The notes under the pieces were generated by a model that had not been told where the DNA came from, did no database searches, and was given only the letters and a program-made list of their open reading frames with translations. Shown here piece after piece: positions 57,449-64,000 of a DNA stretch of 64,000 nt; position 1 is the first letter of the stretch, and each line of letters opens with the position of its first letter. The position numbers were made by a program, and so were the translations under genes. The DNA is from Candidatus Parabeggiatoa sp. nov. 2 (GTDB lineage: Bacteria; Pseudomonadota; Gammaproteobacteria; Beggiatoales; Beggiatoaceae), in NCBI GenBank assembly GCA_002085445.1, contig NBMI01000028.1, positions 1-64,000 on the forward strand, given 5' to 3'.

Positions 57449-58285
57449 CTATTTTTTTTGACCAATCTTTTGGCTTAGACGGTCAAGAATCATCGCTAAA
57501 ATCACTATCGCAATGCCAGCTTGAAAACCCCTGCCAGCTTCCAGTCGTTGTATGGCCTTCCACACTTCACCGCCTAAGCCACCAGCACCAATCATAGCCG
57601 CAATGACTACCATAGACAATGCCAACATAATCGTCTGGTTGATGCCGGCCATGATTGTGGGAACAGCGAGGGGCAATTGTAGCTTAAATAATTTCTGAAG
57701 CTTGGTAGAACCAAAAGCATCCGCCGCTTCAATCAGTTCAGCCGGCACCTGCTTGATGCCTAAACAGGTGAGGCGGATAGCCGGGGGCATGGCAAAAACT
57801 AGGGTAGAAAAAATAGCTGAGACCTCGCCCAGTCCAAAAAAAGGTATGGCTGGAATCAAGTAAACAAAAGCCGGCATCGTTTGCATGAAATCCATCAGCG
57901 GCATAATGAGACGGTAGGCCGTTCTGGACAAGGCGGCCAGTATGCCCATAGGGAGGCCCACCAAGACAGCGAGGAAAGTAGCGACAAGGACTAGAGTCAG
58001 CGTCGCCATGGTGGGTTCCCATAAGCGCAAATTCCAGAGCAAACCTAAGCCAATGGCGGTAAATATACCTACCTTGCGTCCTGCCAGCCACCAACCCATC
58101 AGGCTGAAAATAACAATCACCACATAAGGCGGGAAGAACATCAGGCCCTCGACGATGTGTTCAATCACTTCCTTCAAATCTTTACTGATGGCCTTGGTTA
58201 AAAAGGCGAAGTTCTCAGTCATAAAATCTAGACCGCTATCAATCCAATCATCTAGTGGTAGCTTAGGCACCGAGAATTTTTCCAT
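57449..58285 (-). CDS. proW: Glycine betaine ABC transporter permease
   Basis: The 278-residue inner-membrane protein has a ProW-like start (LDDWIDSGLDFMTENFAFLT), about six helices, and the permease EAA-type loop around LIEAADAFGSTKLQKLFKLQLPLAVPTIMAGI. Its ATG overlaps the proV stop as TAATG, so translation is coupled. With ProV and ProX it makes an osmoregulated glycine betaine importer. Confidence 0.94.
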   Translation of the reverse strand: MEKFSVPKLPLDDWIDSGLDFMTENFAFLTKAISKDLKEVIEHIVEGLMFFPPYVVIVIFSLMGWWLAGRKVGIFTAIGLGLLWNLRLWEPTMATLTLVLVATFLAVLVGLPMGILAALSRTAYRLIMPLMDFMQTMPAFVYLIPAIPFFGLGEVSAIFSTLVFAMPPAIRLTCLGIKQVPAELIEAADAFGSTKLQKLFKLQLPLAVPTIMAGINQTIMLALSMVVIAAMIGAGGLGGEVWKAIQRLEAGRGFQAGIAIVILAMILDRLSQKIGQKK

Positions 58286-59475
58286 TAAATATTCTCCCTT
58301 TTAGCCAGTGCCGCTAGGACACCGCTATAAACAATTACTCCTTGAAGTTGACGTTCTTCATCCACCACCGGCACCTGCCAAGGCCATTCAACTAAGATAG
58401 AAATCAGCGTTGTGAGAGGAGCGGTGGAAGTCACTGTCGGAACTTTCTCCTGAATAAGACTCGCTATGCTTTTATCACCTCGTTCCACCGCCGCACTTGC
58501 GGCTTTTACTTGCACCATGCCCTGTAGTGTATTATCGTCATGCTTCACGACCAAAATGCCAGAGAGACATTCACTATTCATCTTGTCGAGGACAGTGCGA
58601 GGATTATCGTCAGGGTAAGCCACAACACGAGCCTGTGTCAGCACGGATTTAGCGGTAAGCACTTTGGACTTGTCCACATTCTCCACAAATCGCCTTACAT
58701 AATCATTGGCGGGAGCCATGAGGATTTCTTCTGGCGTACCAACCTGAACCACCTGTCCGTCTTTCATCAAAACCACACGATTGCCTATCTTGAGCGCTTC
58801 ATCCAAGTCGTGAGTAATAAAAAGAATAGTCTTCTTCATGCGATCTTGCAGAGAATTCAATTCATTCTGCATATCACCACGTATCAGCGGATCCAACGCA
58901 CTGAATGCCTCATCCATCAAGAGAATATCAGGGTCTACCGCAAGGGCACGGGCTAAGCCTACACGCTGCTGCATCCCGCCGCTGAGTTGGCTAGGCTTGG
59001 CATCCTCCCAGCCTTCCAAACCCACCAACTTCAGCGCGTCCCGCGCCTTCTCCTGCCGCAACTCCTTGTCTACCTTCTGAATTTCCAGACCATATTCAAC
59101 GTTGTTGAGTATGTTACGATGGGGAAATAGGGCAAAATGTTGAAAGACCATGCCAAACTTATGGCGGCGCAGTTCTAATAGTTCGTCATGATCTAAGGTT
59201 GTGATGTCCTCTCCATCTATGAATATTTGGCCTGAAGTGGGTTCAATGAGACGATTGATGCTGCGAATAAGGGTAGACTTGCCACTCCCGCTGAGTCCCA
59301 TCACCACCAAGATTTCACCTTCAGGTACTTCAAAAGAAACGTCGGCCAAACCAACGGCCTGCCCGGTTTGGTTAAAGATGTCATCTTTACTTGTGCCTTG
59401 GGAGAGAAGCTTCAGGGCACGCTCAGGATGAGGCCCGAAAATCTTCGTTAGGTTGACAGCACTGATTTTTTCCAT
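58285..59475 (-). CDS. proV: Glycine betaine ABC transporter ATPase
   Basis: The protein (about 396 residues) begins MEKISAVNLTKIFGPHPERA; this start is preferred over one 27 nt upstream because it matches the family. It has Walker A GLSGSGKST, signature LSGGMQQR and Walker B ILLMDEAFSALDPL, followed by a pair of CBS domains (about 285-395) that in OpuA/ProV sense ionic strength or nucleotides. No strong ribosome site is seen; the region before the start is filled with CAGTGATCACTG repeats. It is downstream of sdmt and overlaps proW. Confidence 0.93.
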   Translation of the reverse strand: MEKISAVNLTKIFGPHPERALKLLSQGTSKDDIFNQTGQAVGLADVSFEVPEGEILVVMGLSGSGKSTLIRSINRLIEPTSGQIFIDGEDITTLDHDELLELRRHKFGMVFQHFALFPHRNILNNVEYGLEIQKVDKELRQEKARDALKLVGLEGWEDAKPSQLSGGMQQRVGLARALAVDPDILLMDEAFSALDPLIRGDMQNELNSLQDRMKKTILFITHDLDEALKIGNRVVLMKDGQVVQVGTPEEILMAPANDYVRRFVENVDKSKVLTAKSVLTQARVVAYPDDNPRTVLDKMNSECLSGILVVKHDDNTLQGMVQVKAASAAVERGDKSIASLIQEKVPTVTSTAPLTTLISILVEWPWQVPVVDEERQLQGVIVYSGVLAALAKRENI

Positions 59476-59483
59476 TGTATATT

Positions 59484-59577
59484 TCAGTTTTTCAGTGATC
59501 ACTGTTCAGTTGAACAGTGATCAGTTGAACAGTGATCAGTTTGTCAGTGACCACTTATCAGTTATCACTGTTCACTG
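59484..59577. repeat. AACAGTGATCAGTTG repeat tract between sdmt and proV
   Basis: Repeats of TTGAACAGTGATCAG and related heptamers fill the whole gap and extend into the last codons of the sdmt gene, whose stop at 59558 is within the tract. Confidence 0.88.
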
Positions 59578-60403
59578 TCTTACGAAAATGCAGAATTCCC
59601 CAAGACAGATTTCTTTTAGCACCCGTTTCAATCCAATGATTTAGGCCTACTTTCATACGATCAAGATATTCTTGAGAGCAAACTGTAAGTAGTTCGTCGT
59701 AGCGAGCTTCAAGTTCTTGTAAAACGTGGCTGTAATGGTTAACCAATTGTTCTGTCATTTCAATGAATTGAACTTTTTCAAAGCCAAGCTCTTCGGCTGT
59801 CTTCGTATAAAATCCAATGGAACCCATTGATTCAAGATGAAGTCTATCTAAAACCGGTTGCAATACCCCTTCGGGGCAATCATCGCTTTGCATAGGATCA
59901 GTAAAAATAAACTCACCCTTCGGTTTGAGGACGCGATAAACTTCTTCAAGCACTTTGCGGCGATTGCCACTGTGCAAAATCGCGTCTTGAGACCAAACAA
60001 TATCATATTGTTGATCTTCTGACGGAATGGCTTCAAAGTTGCCGTCTATAACCAGAATTTTGTTGCCAAAAAAAACCTGCTCTTGGTTTAACTGGCGATT
60101 ACGTTGATTTTGAACTTCACTCAGATTGAGGCAGTCAACGTGACATGCAGTCGTTTTTACCAGATAGCGGGCGGAACCTCCATAGCCAGCACCGATATCC
60201 AACACACGGCTGTTCTCATTCAAGGTGAGCATTGACGCGATTTTTTGAACGGTGCGATGGCTTGCATCGAAAATCGATTCGTTTTCGTAAATGCCAATGT
60301 GAATATCTTCACCACCCCAGATAGTTGCGTAAAAAATATCCGCTTCATCGCTGTTGTAGTAAGTGCGGGCTGTTTCTACCGTCGTCGAATATTCGGATGT
60401 CAT
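59558..60403 (-). CDS. sdmt: Sarcosine/dimethylglycine N-methyltransferase
   Basis: The enzyme adds the second and third methyl groups of glycine betaine (sarcosine to dimethylglycine to betaine) with S-adenosylmethionine. The 281-residue protein has the SAM motif VLDIGAGYGGSARYL, the acidic NLSEVQNQRNR segment and the family start TARTYYNSDEADIFYATIWG, also seen in halophile and cyanobacterial enzymes. Its ATG follows the gsmt stop codon with no gap, so the two are translationally coupled. The last six residues (TVNSDN) and the TGA are encoded by the neighbouring GAACAGTGATAACTGA-type repeat, so the original C-terminus may have been replaced. Confidence 0.92.
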   Translation of the reverse strand: MTSEYSTTVETARTYYNSDEADIFYATIWGGEDIHIGIYENESIFDASHRTVQKIASMLTLNENSRVLDIGAGYGGSARYLVKTTACHVDCLNLSEVQNQRNRQLNQEQVFFGNKILVIDGNFEAIPSEDQQYDIVWSQDAILHSGNRRKVLEEVYRVLKPKGEFIFTDPMQSDDCPEGVLQPVLDRLHLESMGSIGFYTKTAEELGFEKVQFIEMTEQLVNHYSHVLQELEARYDELLTVCSQEYLDRMKVGLNHWIETGAKRNLSWGILHFRKTVNSDN

Positions 60404-61222
60404 TTATTGACTTTCTCCATTTTCTTCAGGTTCGTATTTCTTCTCGGCAACATGGACAAAAAAGTCTGGATCGTCTTTGCGATAGGTTTCCTTAAAATCC
60501 CCGTAGGTAGTGATGCGCTGAAAACCCACCTCCGTCATCAGAGTCCGCACATAATTTTTGCGTAGCGGATACATATTCAGATGAAAAAACGATTTATCGG
60601 GAAATTCATAGCGAAAACGGGCTAAACCCTCATCCACATGCTCAGGCTCGGCTTTTACATTGTCTCCACAATAATAATAAATGTGTTTTGAAGAAAAACC
60701 CTGATCGAGGATACTATCATAGTTACGTTGATCCAAGATGAGAATACCGTCATGACGTAGCGCGGCATAAAATTCCGCCAAGGTTTTGCGACGCTCTCTC
60801 TCTGAGAAGAGATGAGTAAAAGAATTGCCGAGACAAATAATGGCATCAAACTTTTCGTGCACATCGCGGCTGAGCCAGCGCCAGTCGGCATGCACAGTGC
60901 GTAGGATGAGGTTTCGGCGGCGGGCATTTTCAAACGCTTTAGCAAGCATCACAGGACTACCATCCACGCTGACGACTTCAAAATCCGCCTGAAGCAAACG
61001 CACTGAATGAAAACCGGTACCCGTTGCAGCATCCAGAACTTTGTGAGCGCCTCTTTCACGCAAAACATCAATAAAAAAATGGCCTTCGCTTTCTGCTCGT
61101 GCCTCCCAATCGATCAATTGATCCCAACGTTCAACAAAGCTCTCAATGTATTCAGCTTTGTACTGATCTGTTTCACGAACAGCAACCGGATTGGGGCCGT
61201 AATCTTGTTTCTGAGTCGTCAT
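60404..61222 (-). CDS. gsmt: Glycine/sarcosine N-methyltransferase
   Basis: The enzyme starts betaine synthesis from glycine (glycine to sarcosine to dimethylglycine). The 272-residue product has the SAM motif VLDAATGTGFHSVRLL with VVSVDGSPVML, the substrate-side region CLGNSFTHLFSE, and LDQRNYDSILDQGF, all characteristic of bacterial GSMT. AGGAAG lies 5-6 nt before the start. It heads an island of betaine genes on the minus strand (gsmt, sdmt, proV, proW, proX, BCCT). Together with sdmt this gives synthesis from glycine without choline, which points to a saline habitat. Confidence 0.93.
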   Translation of the reverse strand: MTTQKQDYGPNPVAVRETDQYKAEYIESFVERWDQLIDWEARAESEGHFFIDVLRERGAHKVLDAATGTGFHSVRLLQADFEVVSVDGSPVMLAKAFENARRRNLILRTVHADWRWLSRDVHEKFDAIICLGNSFTHLFSERERRKTLAEFYAALRHDGILILDQRNYDSILDQGFSSKHIYYYCGDNVKAEPEHVDEGLARFRYEFPDKSFFHLNMYPLRKNYVRTLMTEVGFQRITTYGDFKETYRKDDPDFFVHVAEKKYEPEENGESQ

Positions 61223-61338
61223 AGAACTTCCTGTTTTTAGAGTTCCCTTAATAAATCTCTCGTTGCCACGCGCTCTAAAAATACGCTAAGTGAATTAGTG
61301 GGTTATAGTTAGCACCGTTACAAACTTAGTAGCTCTTG

Positions 61339-61507
61339 ACACACCCCCAGCCCCTCTCAAAATGACTAATTAATAATTAATTGTTAATAATTAACGATTA
61401 ATTACCCCCAGCCCCTCTCAAAAGGAATAATTACCCCCAGCCCCTCTCAAAAGGAATAATTAATTCTTAATTTGTCCCCTTTGGAGAGGGGATGCCTGGG
61501 TGTGTTA
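61339..61507. repeat. Inverted-repeat element with CACCCCCAGCCCCTCTC ends
   Basis: The left CACACCCCCAGCCCCTCTCA is repeated twice more inside in direct orientation, and the right end TTTGGAGAGGGGATGCCTGG with GGTGTG is its imperfect inverse. No gene. Similar left ends lie near 29417 and a distant relative near 42310-42400. Confidence 0.6.
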
Positions 61508-61698
61508 CGGTATATCTCGCACAGCGAATGAGCGAGCTTCGCTACGATAAAAAAAGCGCGGAAATAATAAACACCATCATGTTATTATAAATATAATAAA
61601 TGTAGTTTCATTGAGTGGTATAAAATCACTAATCACACTCTCAAACAAGACGGTATTTTGTATTGTTCATTTGTAACGATCATTTTTGCATAAATAAA

Positions 61699-61727
61699 TT
61701 GACATTGATAACACTATATGATATATC
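61699..61727 (+). promoter_or_regulatory. Candidate sigma-70 promoter for the Sel1 lipoprotein gene
   Basis: TTGACA (61699-61704) and TATATC (61722-61727) are separated by 17 nt, about 150 bp before the start codon. The -35 is perfect, the -10 has four of six bases. No other evidence. Confidence 0.35.
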
Positions 61728-61876
61728 GCTATTGCTGTCAGCCGTTTGAGCGAATGACTTTTGGACGTAGGGCGGAATGGAAAATAGCAAAGCGCCGTAA
61801 AACCCACAAAGGTAATCTACAAGTGCTCAAGTGAGTAAACGGTGCCACACTCACTTTTTTAAGGAGGACACGTTTG

Positions 61877-62635
61877 ATGATAAAGCACCGGTTTTTACTT
61901 TTTCTACTAACTCTTTACTCGGCAGCATTAACACAGTCAGGCTGTACGACGACTCGCCCAAATACTTCAACAACCAAAAGTTCAACGCCAAGTCTTTCCA
62001 CTCCCCCATCGTCTGCCCTAGCCAAGAAAAAAGCGGCCCCAGCCAAGGAAAAAGCCGTTTCAGTTGAGACATTATATAAACAAGGCATTGAGTATTATGA
62101 AAATAATTATTTTATCCAAGCCGCCCTGAAATTTCGCAAAGCGGCTGAGCAAGGCCATGCGGATGCACAATTCAAACTGGCAACCTTGTACTACGACGGC
62201 AAAGGTGTTTCTCGGGATGCGGCCCAAACCGCACAGTGGTATCGCAAAGCGGCTGAGCAAGGTCATGCGGATGCACAATTCAAACTGGCAAGCATGTACT
62301 ACGACGGCAAAGGTGTTTCTCGGGATCCGGCCCAAACCGTACACTGGTATCGCAAGGCCGCAGAGCAGGGCCATGCGGATGCCCAACGCTTTCTCGGCGC
62401 ATTGTACTTTGTTGGCAGCGGCGTTCCCCAAGATTATAGTCAGGCCAAACACTGGTATCGCAAAGCCGCAGAACAGGGTCATGCGGAGGCCCAGTTGAGT
62501 TTAGGGATGATGTATTTCAACGGCACGGGCATCCCGCTGGACTTGCAACAAGCTAAAAAATGGTTGTCGCTCGCTGCCGAACAAGGAAATCAAGACGCTA
62601 TCGCCGCGCGCGAAAAAGTGGCTAATATTCAGTGA
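61877..62635 (+). CDS. Sel1-repeat lipoprotein
   Basis: The ATG at 61877 has AAGGAGG 9 nt upstream; a TTG one codon earlier is less likely. The 252-residue product has a lipoprotein signal with lipobox LTQSGC, a Ser/Thr/Pro- and Lys-rich linker, and five Sel1 (TPR-like) repeats of 36 residues with the pattern WYRKAAEQGHADAQFKLAxM followed by YYDGKGV. Repeats one and two are almost identical at DNA level. Sel1 proteins act as scaffolds in envelope stress and signalling complexes; the partner is unknown. Its TGA stop is part of the CAGTGATCAG repeat that follows. Confidence 0.9.
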   Translation: MIKHRFLLFLLTLYSAALTQSGCTTTRPNTSTTKSSTPSLSTPPSSALAKKKAAPAKEKAVSVETLYKQGIEYYENNYFIQAALKFRKAAEQGHADAQFKLATLYYDGKGVSRDAAQTAQWYRKAAEQGHADAQFKLASMYYDGKGVSRDPAQTVHWYRKAAEQGHADAQRFLGALYFVGSGVPQDYSQAKHWYRKAAEQGHAEAQLSLGMMYFNGTGIPLDLQQAKKWLSLAAEQGNQDAIAAREKVANIQ

Positions 62636-62720
62636 TCAGTTTTTCAGTGAACAGTGATCAGTGAACCGATCAATGATCATTCATTTTTTCAGTGATCAGT
62701 CAGTTTTTCGGTAATAGGTA
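62632..62720. repeat. CAGTGATCAG / GAACAGT repeat tract
   Basis: Irregular repeats of TTTTTCAGTGATCAG and GAACAGTG begin in the last codon of the Sel1 gene and continue for about 80 bp. Confidence 0.8.
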
Positions 62721-62808
62721 ATGGGTGGTGAATCCGTGATTATGAATGTTGGAAACACTTTGGATTACTTATACCGCCGGGCATTGCCCAGCAAAGGTTC
62801 AATTAATG

Positions 62809-62929
62809 TAGGACTTACGCACTCATCAAACTATGATTTTATTGAAAAACTATCCAACTAACGGCATGGGCTTTTCAGACGTAACTGATTGAATACTCAC
62901 TCATTTTATTTTTCAATGCGTAAGTCCTA
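62809..62929. mobile_element. 121-bp MITE with 13-bp ends and 5-bp target duplication
   Basis: Perfect inverted ends TAGGACTTACGCA bound a gene-free segment. The flanking 5-bp direct repeats TAATG (62804-62808 and 62930-62934) are identical, the mark of a transposition event. A relative lies at 53453-53582, a right end near 8985-9004 and an inner fragment near 53360-53413. Confidence 0.88.
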
Positions 62930-62934
62930 TAATG

Positions 62935-63263
62935 GTTAAATTATCTGATGAAGATCGAAATTGCATTGATTGCAGACGAGGCGCTGAACCACAACCACGG
63001 AGATAAGCAATAAACTTTTCAGATAAATACTTTGGCTGGAGTCCAAGATTTATCTTGGACGGATATTTTCTGTGACTGAGTACCCGTGCAAAAGTTTGTC
63101 GGTATTTTGACGACGAAAACGACTGTTTTTGTTAAGTTTATTTTTTAAAATATCTGCACGAGTACTTACTATATAACCGAAAAACTGATTTCGTCGGCAA
63201 AAGTTTTTTACATCAGGAAAAACTTTTGCCTGGAACACTGAGAACGAGAACGATCACTGAAAA
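62935..63263. other. Spacer downstream of dsbC
   Basis: A GGAGTC-type hairpin (CCAAGATTTATCTTGGAC) lies near 63044-63061. Two copies of CAAAAGTTTTT/AAAACTTTTGCC-like sequence lie near 63196-63232, and GAGAACGATCACTGA lies next to the dsbC stop codon. No gene. Confidence 0.5.
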
Positions 63264-63995
63264 TTACTGTTTAGATTCAAGGAGAGGAATCAGTTTATCT
63301 GCCGGGAGATAACCGGGCAGCAACTCGCCATTGGATAATACCATCGCCGGCGTACCAGTAATACCTATGCGTTGGCCCAATTCGTATTGGCTTTTTACGG
63401 GATTCTTGCACCATGCCGGTTTAACCTGGCGTCTCGCCTTGGCATCCGTCATGGCTTGTTGTCGATCTTTGGCACACCACACCGACACCATTTTTTTATA
63501 AGTGGGTGAGCCGACACCGGCACGCGGAAACGCTAAATAACGCACTTTGACACCGGCCTTATTGAGTGCGGGGATTTCTTGATGGAATTTGGCACAGTAC
63601 CCACAATCCACGTCGGTAAATACGTTAACCGTGTACCTCGTCTTTGTTTCAGGGGCAAAAACGACCATCTTGCGTTCCTTGACGGCATTGATGGCTTTCT
63701 TACGCATGGGGTTCTGCTCTTGACGCAGTTGGGCACGTCTTTCGTTGGTCAGATTTTTGTTCTTGTAAACATCATAAATGTTACCTGCCACGATATAGCG
63801 ACCATCCGCGCTGATATAGAGTATGTCGCCGCCGTCCCCTACCACTTCGTATAATCCCTTGATAGGGGTGGGAGCCAGACGAACCTCTTCTCCAAATACA
63901 CGCTTTGCGGTATCCTTTAGAGCACTAGGGATTTTTTCAGCCGCCAAGGTTAATGAACTTATAGCTAATAAAGCCAACATCAAATAAATACGCAT
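63264..63995 (-). CDS. dsbC: Disulfide isomerase DsbC
   Basis: The 243-residue periplasmic protein has a signal peptide (MRIYLMLALLAISSLTLA), the N-terminal dimerisation domain with GLYEVVGDGGDILYISADGRY, a linker, and the thioredoxin domain with active site CGYC in FTDVDCGYCAKFH and cis-proline loop ITGTPAMVLSNGE. A second cysteine pair (WCAKD and WCKNP) matches the structural disulfide of DsbC. It reshuffles wrong disulfides made by DsbA; two DsbA genes are in this window. Only 5 nt upstream of the start are visible, so the start is supported only by the signal peptide. Confidence 0.92.
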   Translation of the reverse strand: MRIYLMLALLAISSLTLAAEKIPSALKDTAKRVFGEEVRLAPTPIKGLYEVVGDGGDILYISADGRYIVAGNIYDVYKNKNLTNERRAQLRQEQNPMRKKAINAVKERKMVVFAPETKTRYTVNVFTDVDCGYCAKFHQEIPALNKAGVKVRYLAFPRAGVGSPTYKKMVSVWCAKDRQQAMTDAKARRQVKPAWCKNPVKSQYELGQRIGITGTPAMVLSNGELLPGYLPADKLIPLLESKQ

Positions 63996-64000
63996 AAGCG

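Noticed and set aside
60404-61300. Riboswitch upstream of gsmt
   Set aside because: The leader visible before the start is short and has no structure matching glycine, SAM or other riboswitches that I can recognise.

Overview
The window looks like a chromosomal piece of a large, marine, filamentous or vacuolate sulfur bacterium of the Beggiatoaceae (Beggiatoa / Thioploca / Thiomargarita group, Gammaproteobacteria). The reasons are gammaproteobacterial housekeeping genes (LolD, DsbA/DsbC, cytochrome c4, AlgC-type mutase), TAACTGA-type direct repeats of the kind reported from marine Beggiatoaceae, a betaine-synthesis locus typical of marine or halophilic bacteria, a CHAT / DUF928 / haemagglutinin cluster shared with filamentous cyanobacteria, and very repeat-rich spacers with many broken genes. 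The genus cannot be fixed from this sequence alone.

Layout. 0-5 kb: a fusion of an amino-acid-type periplasmic binding domain to a pentameric ligand-gated ion channel, then a peptide-binding lipoprotein gene with an internal duplication and a frameshift. 5-17 kb: a secreted CHAT-protease-like protein, a broken DUF928 gene and a TpsA-type haemagglutinin, separated by 4 kb of hairpin arrays and decayed sequence. 17.7-28.6 kb: a 10-kb adhesin gene with about 3,300 codons of beta-helix, LamG, Ig-like, Calx-beta and beta-solenoid modules, containing one repeat unit shifted out of frame between a +22 and a -22 nt junction, and a small truncated relative. 28.7-33 kb: decayed transposons (a MITE, IS607-like TnpA/TnpB, an IS630-like fragment). 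33-42 kb: phosphoglycerate-mutase-like phosphatase, LolD with a damaged LolC/E, two phosphohexomutases and two unknown proteins. 42-51 kb: two tandem DsbA proteins, a decayed TnpB gene with a conserved 3' hairpin, cytochrome c4, an ORF-less group II intron, a secreted nuclease and a membrane protein. 51-64 kb: TraB/GumN protein, tRNA-Ser, then a same-strand osmoprotection island (gsmt-sdmt, proV-proW, proX, BCCT carrier), a Sel1 lipoprotein and DsbC.

How the genes fit together. The clearest functional unit is glycine betaine: two methyltransferases make it from glycine, and an ABC importer and a BCCT carrier take it up. A second theme is the cell surface: the binding-protein/ion-channel fusion, peptide-binding lipoprotein, TPS haemagglutinin, CHAT protein, giant adhesin, Lol machinery and three disulfide enzymes.

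The spacers carry at least two REP-like hairpin families with fixed GTAG or GGAG feet and covarying stems, heptamer tandem repeats that reach into the 3' ends of several genes, several MITEs, and a 313/314-bp two-copy element with conserved inverted repeats. The most promising undescribed items are the binding-protein/channel fusion with its long cytoplasmic loop, the two-copy structured element, the REP-like families, and the solo copy of the TnpB-associated hairpin.
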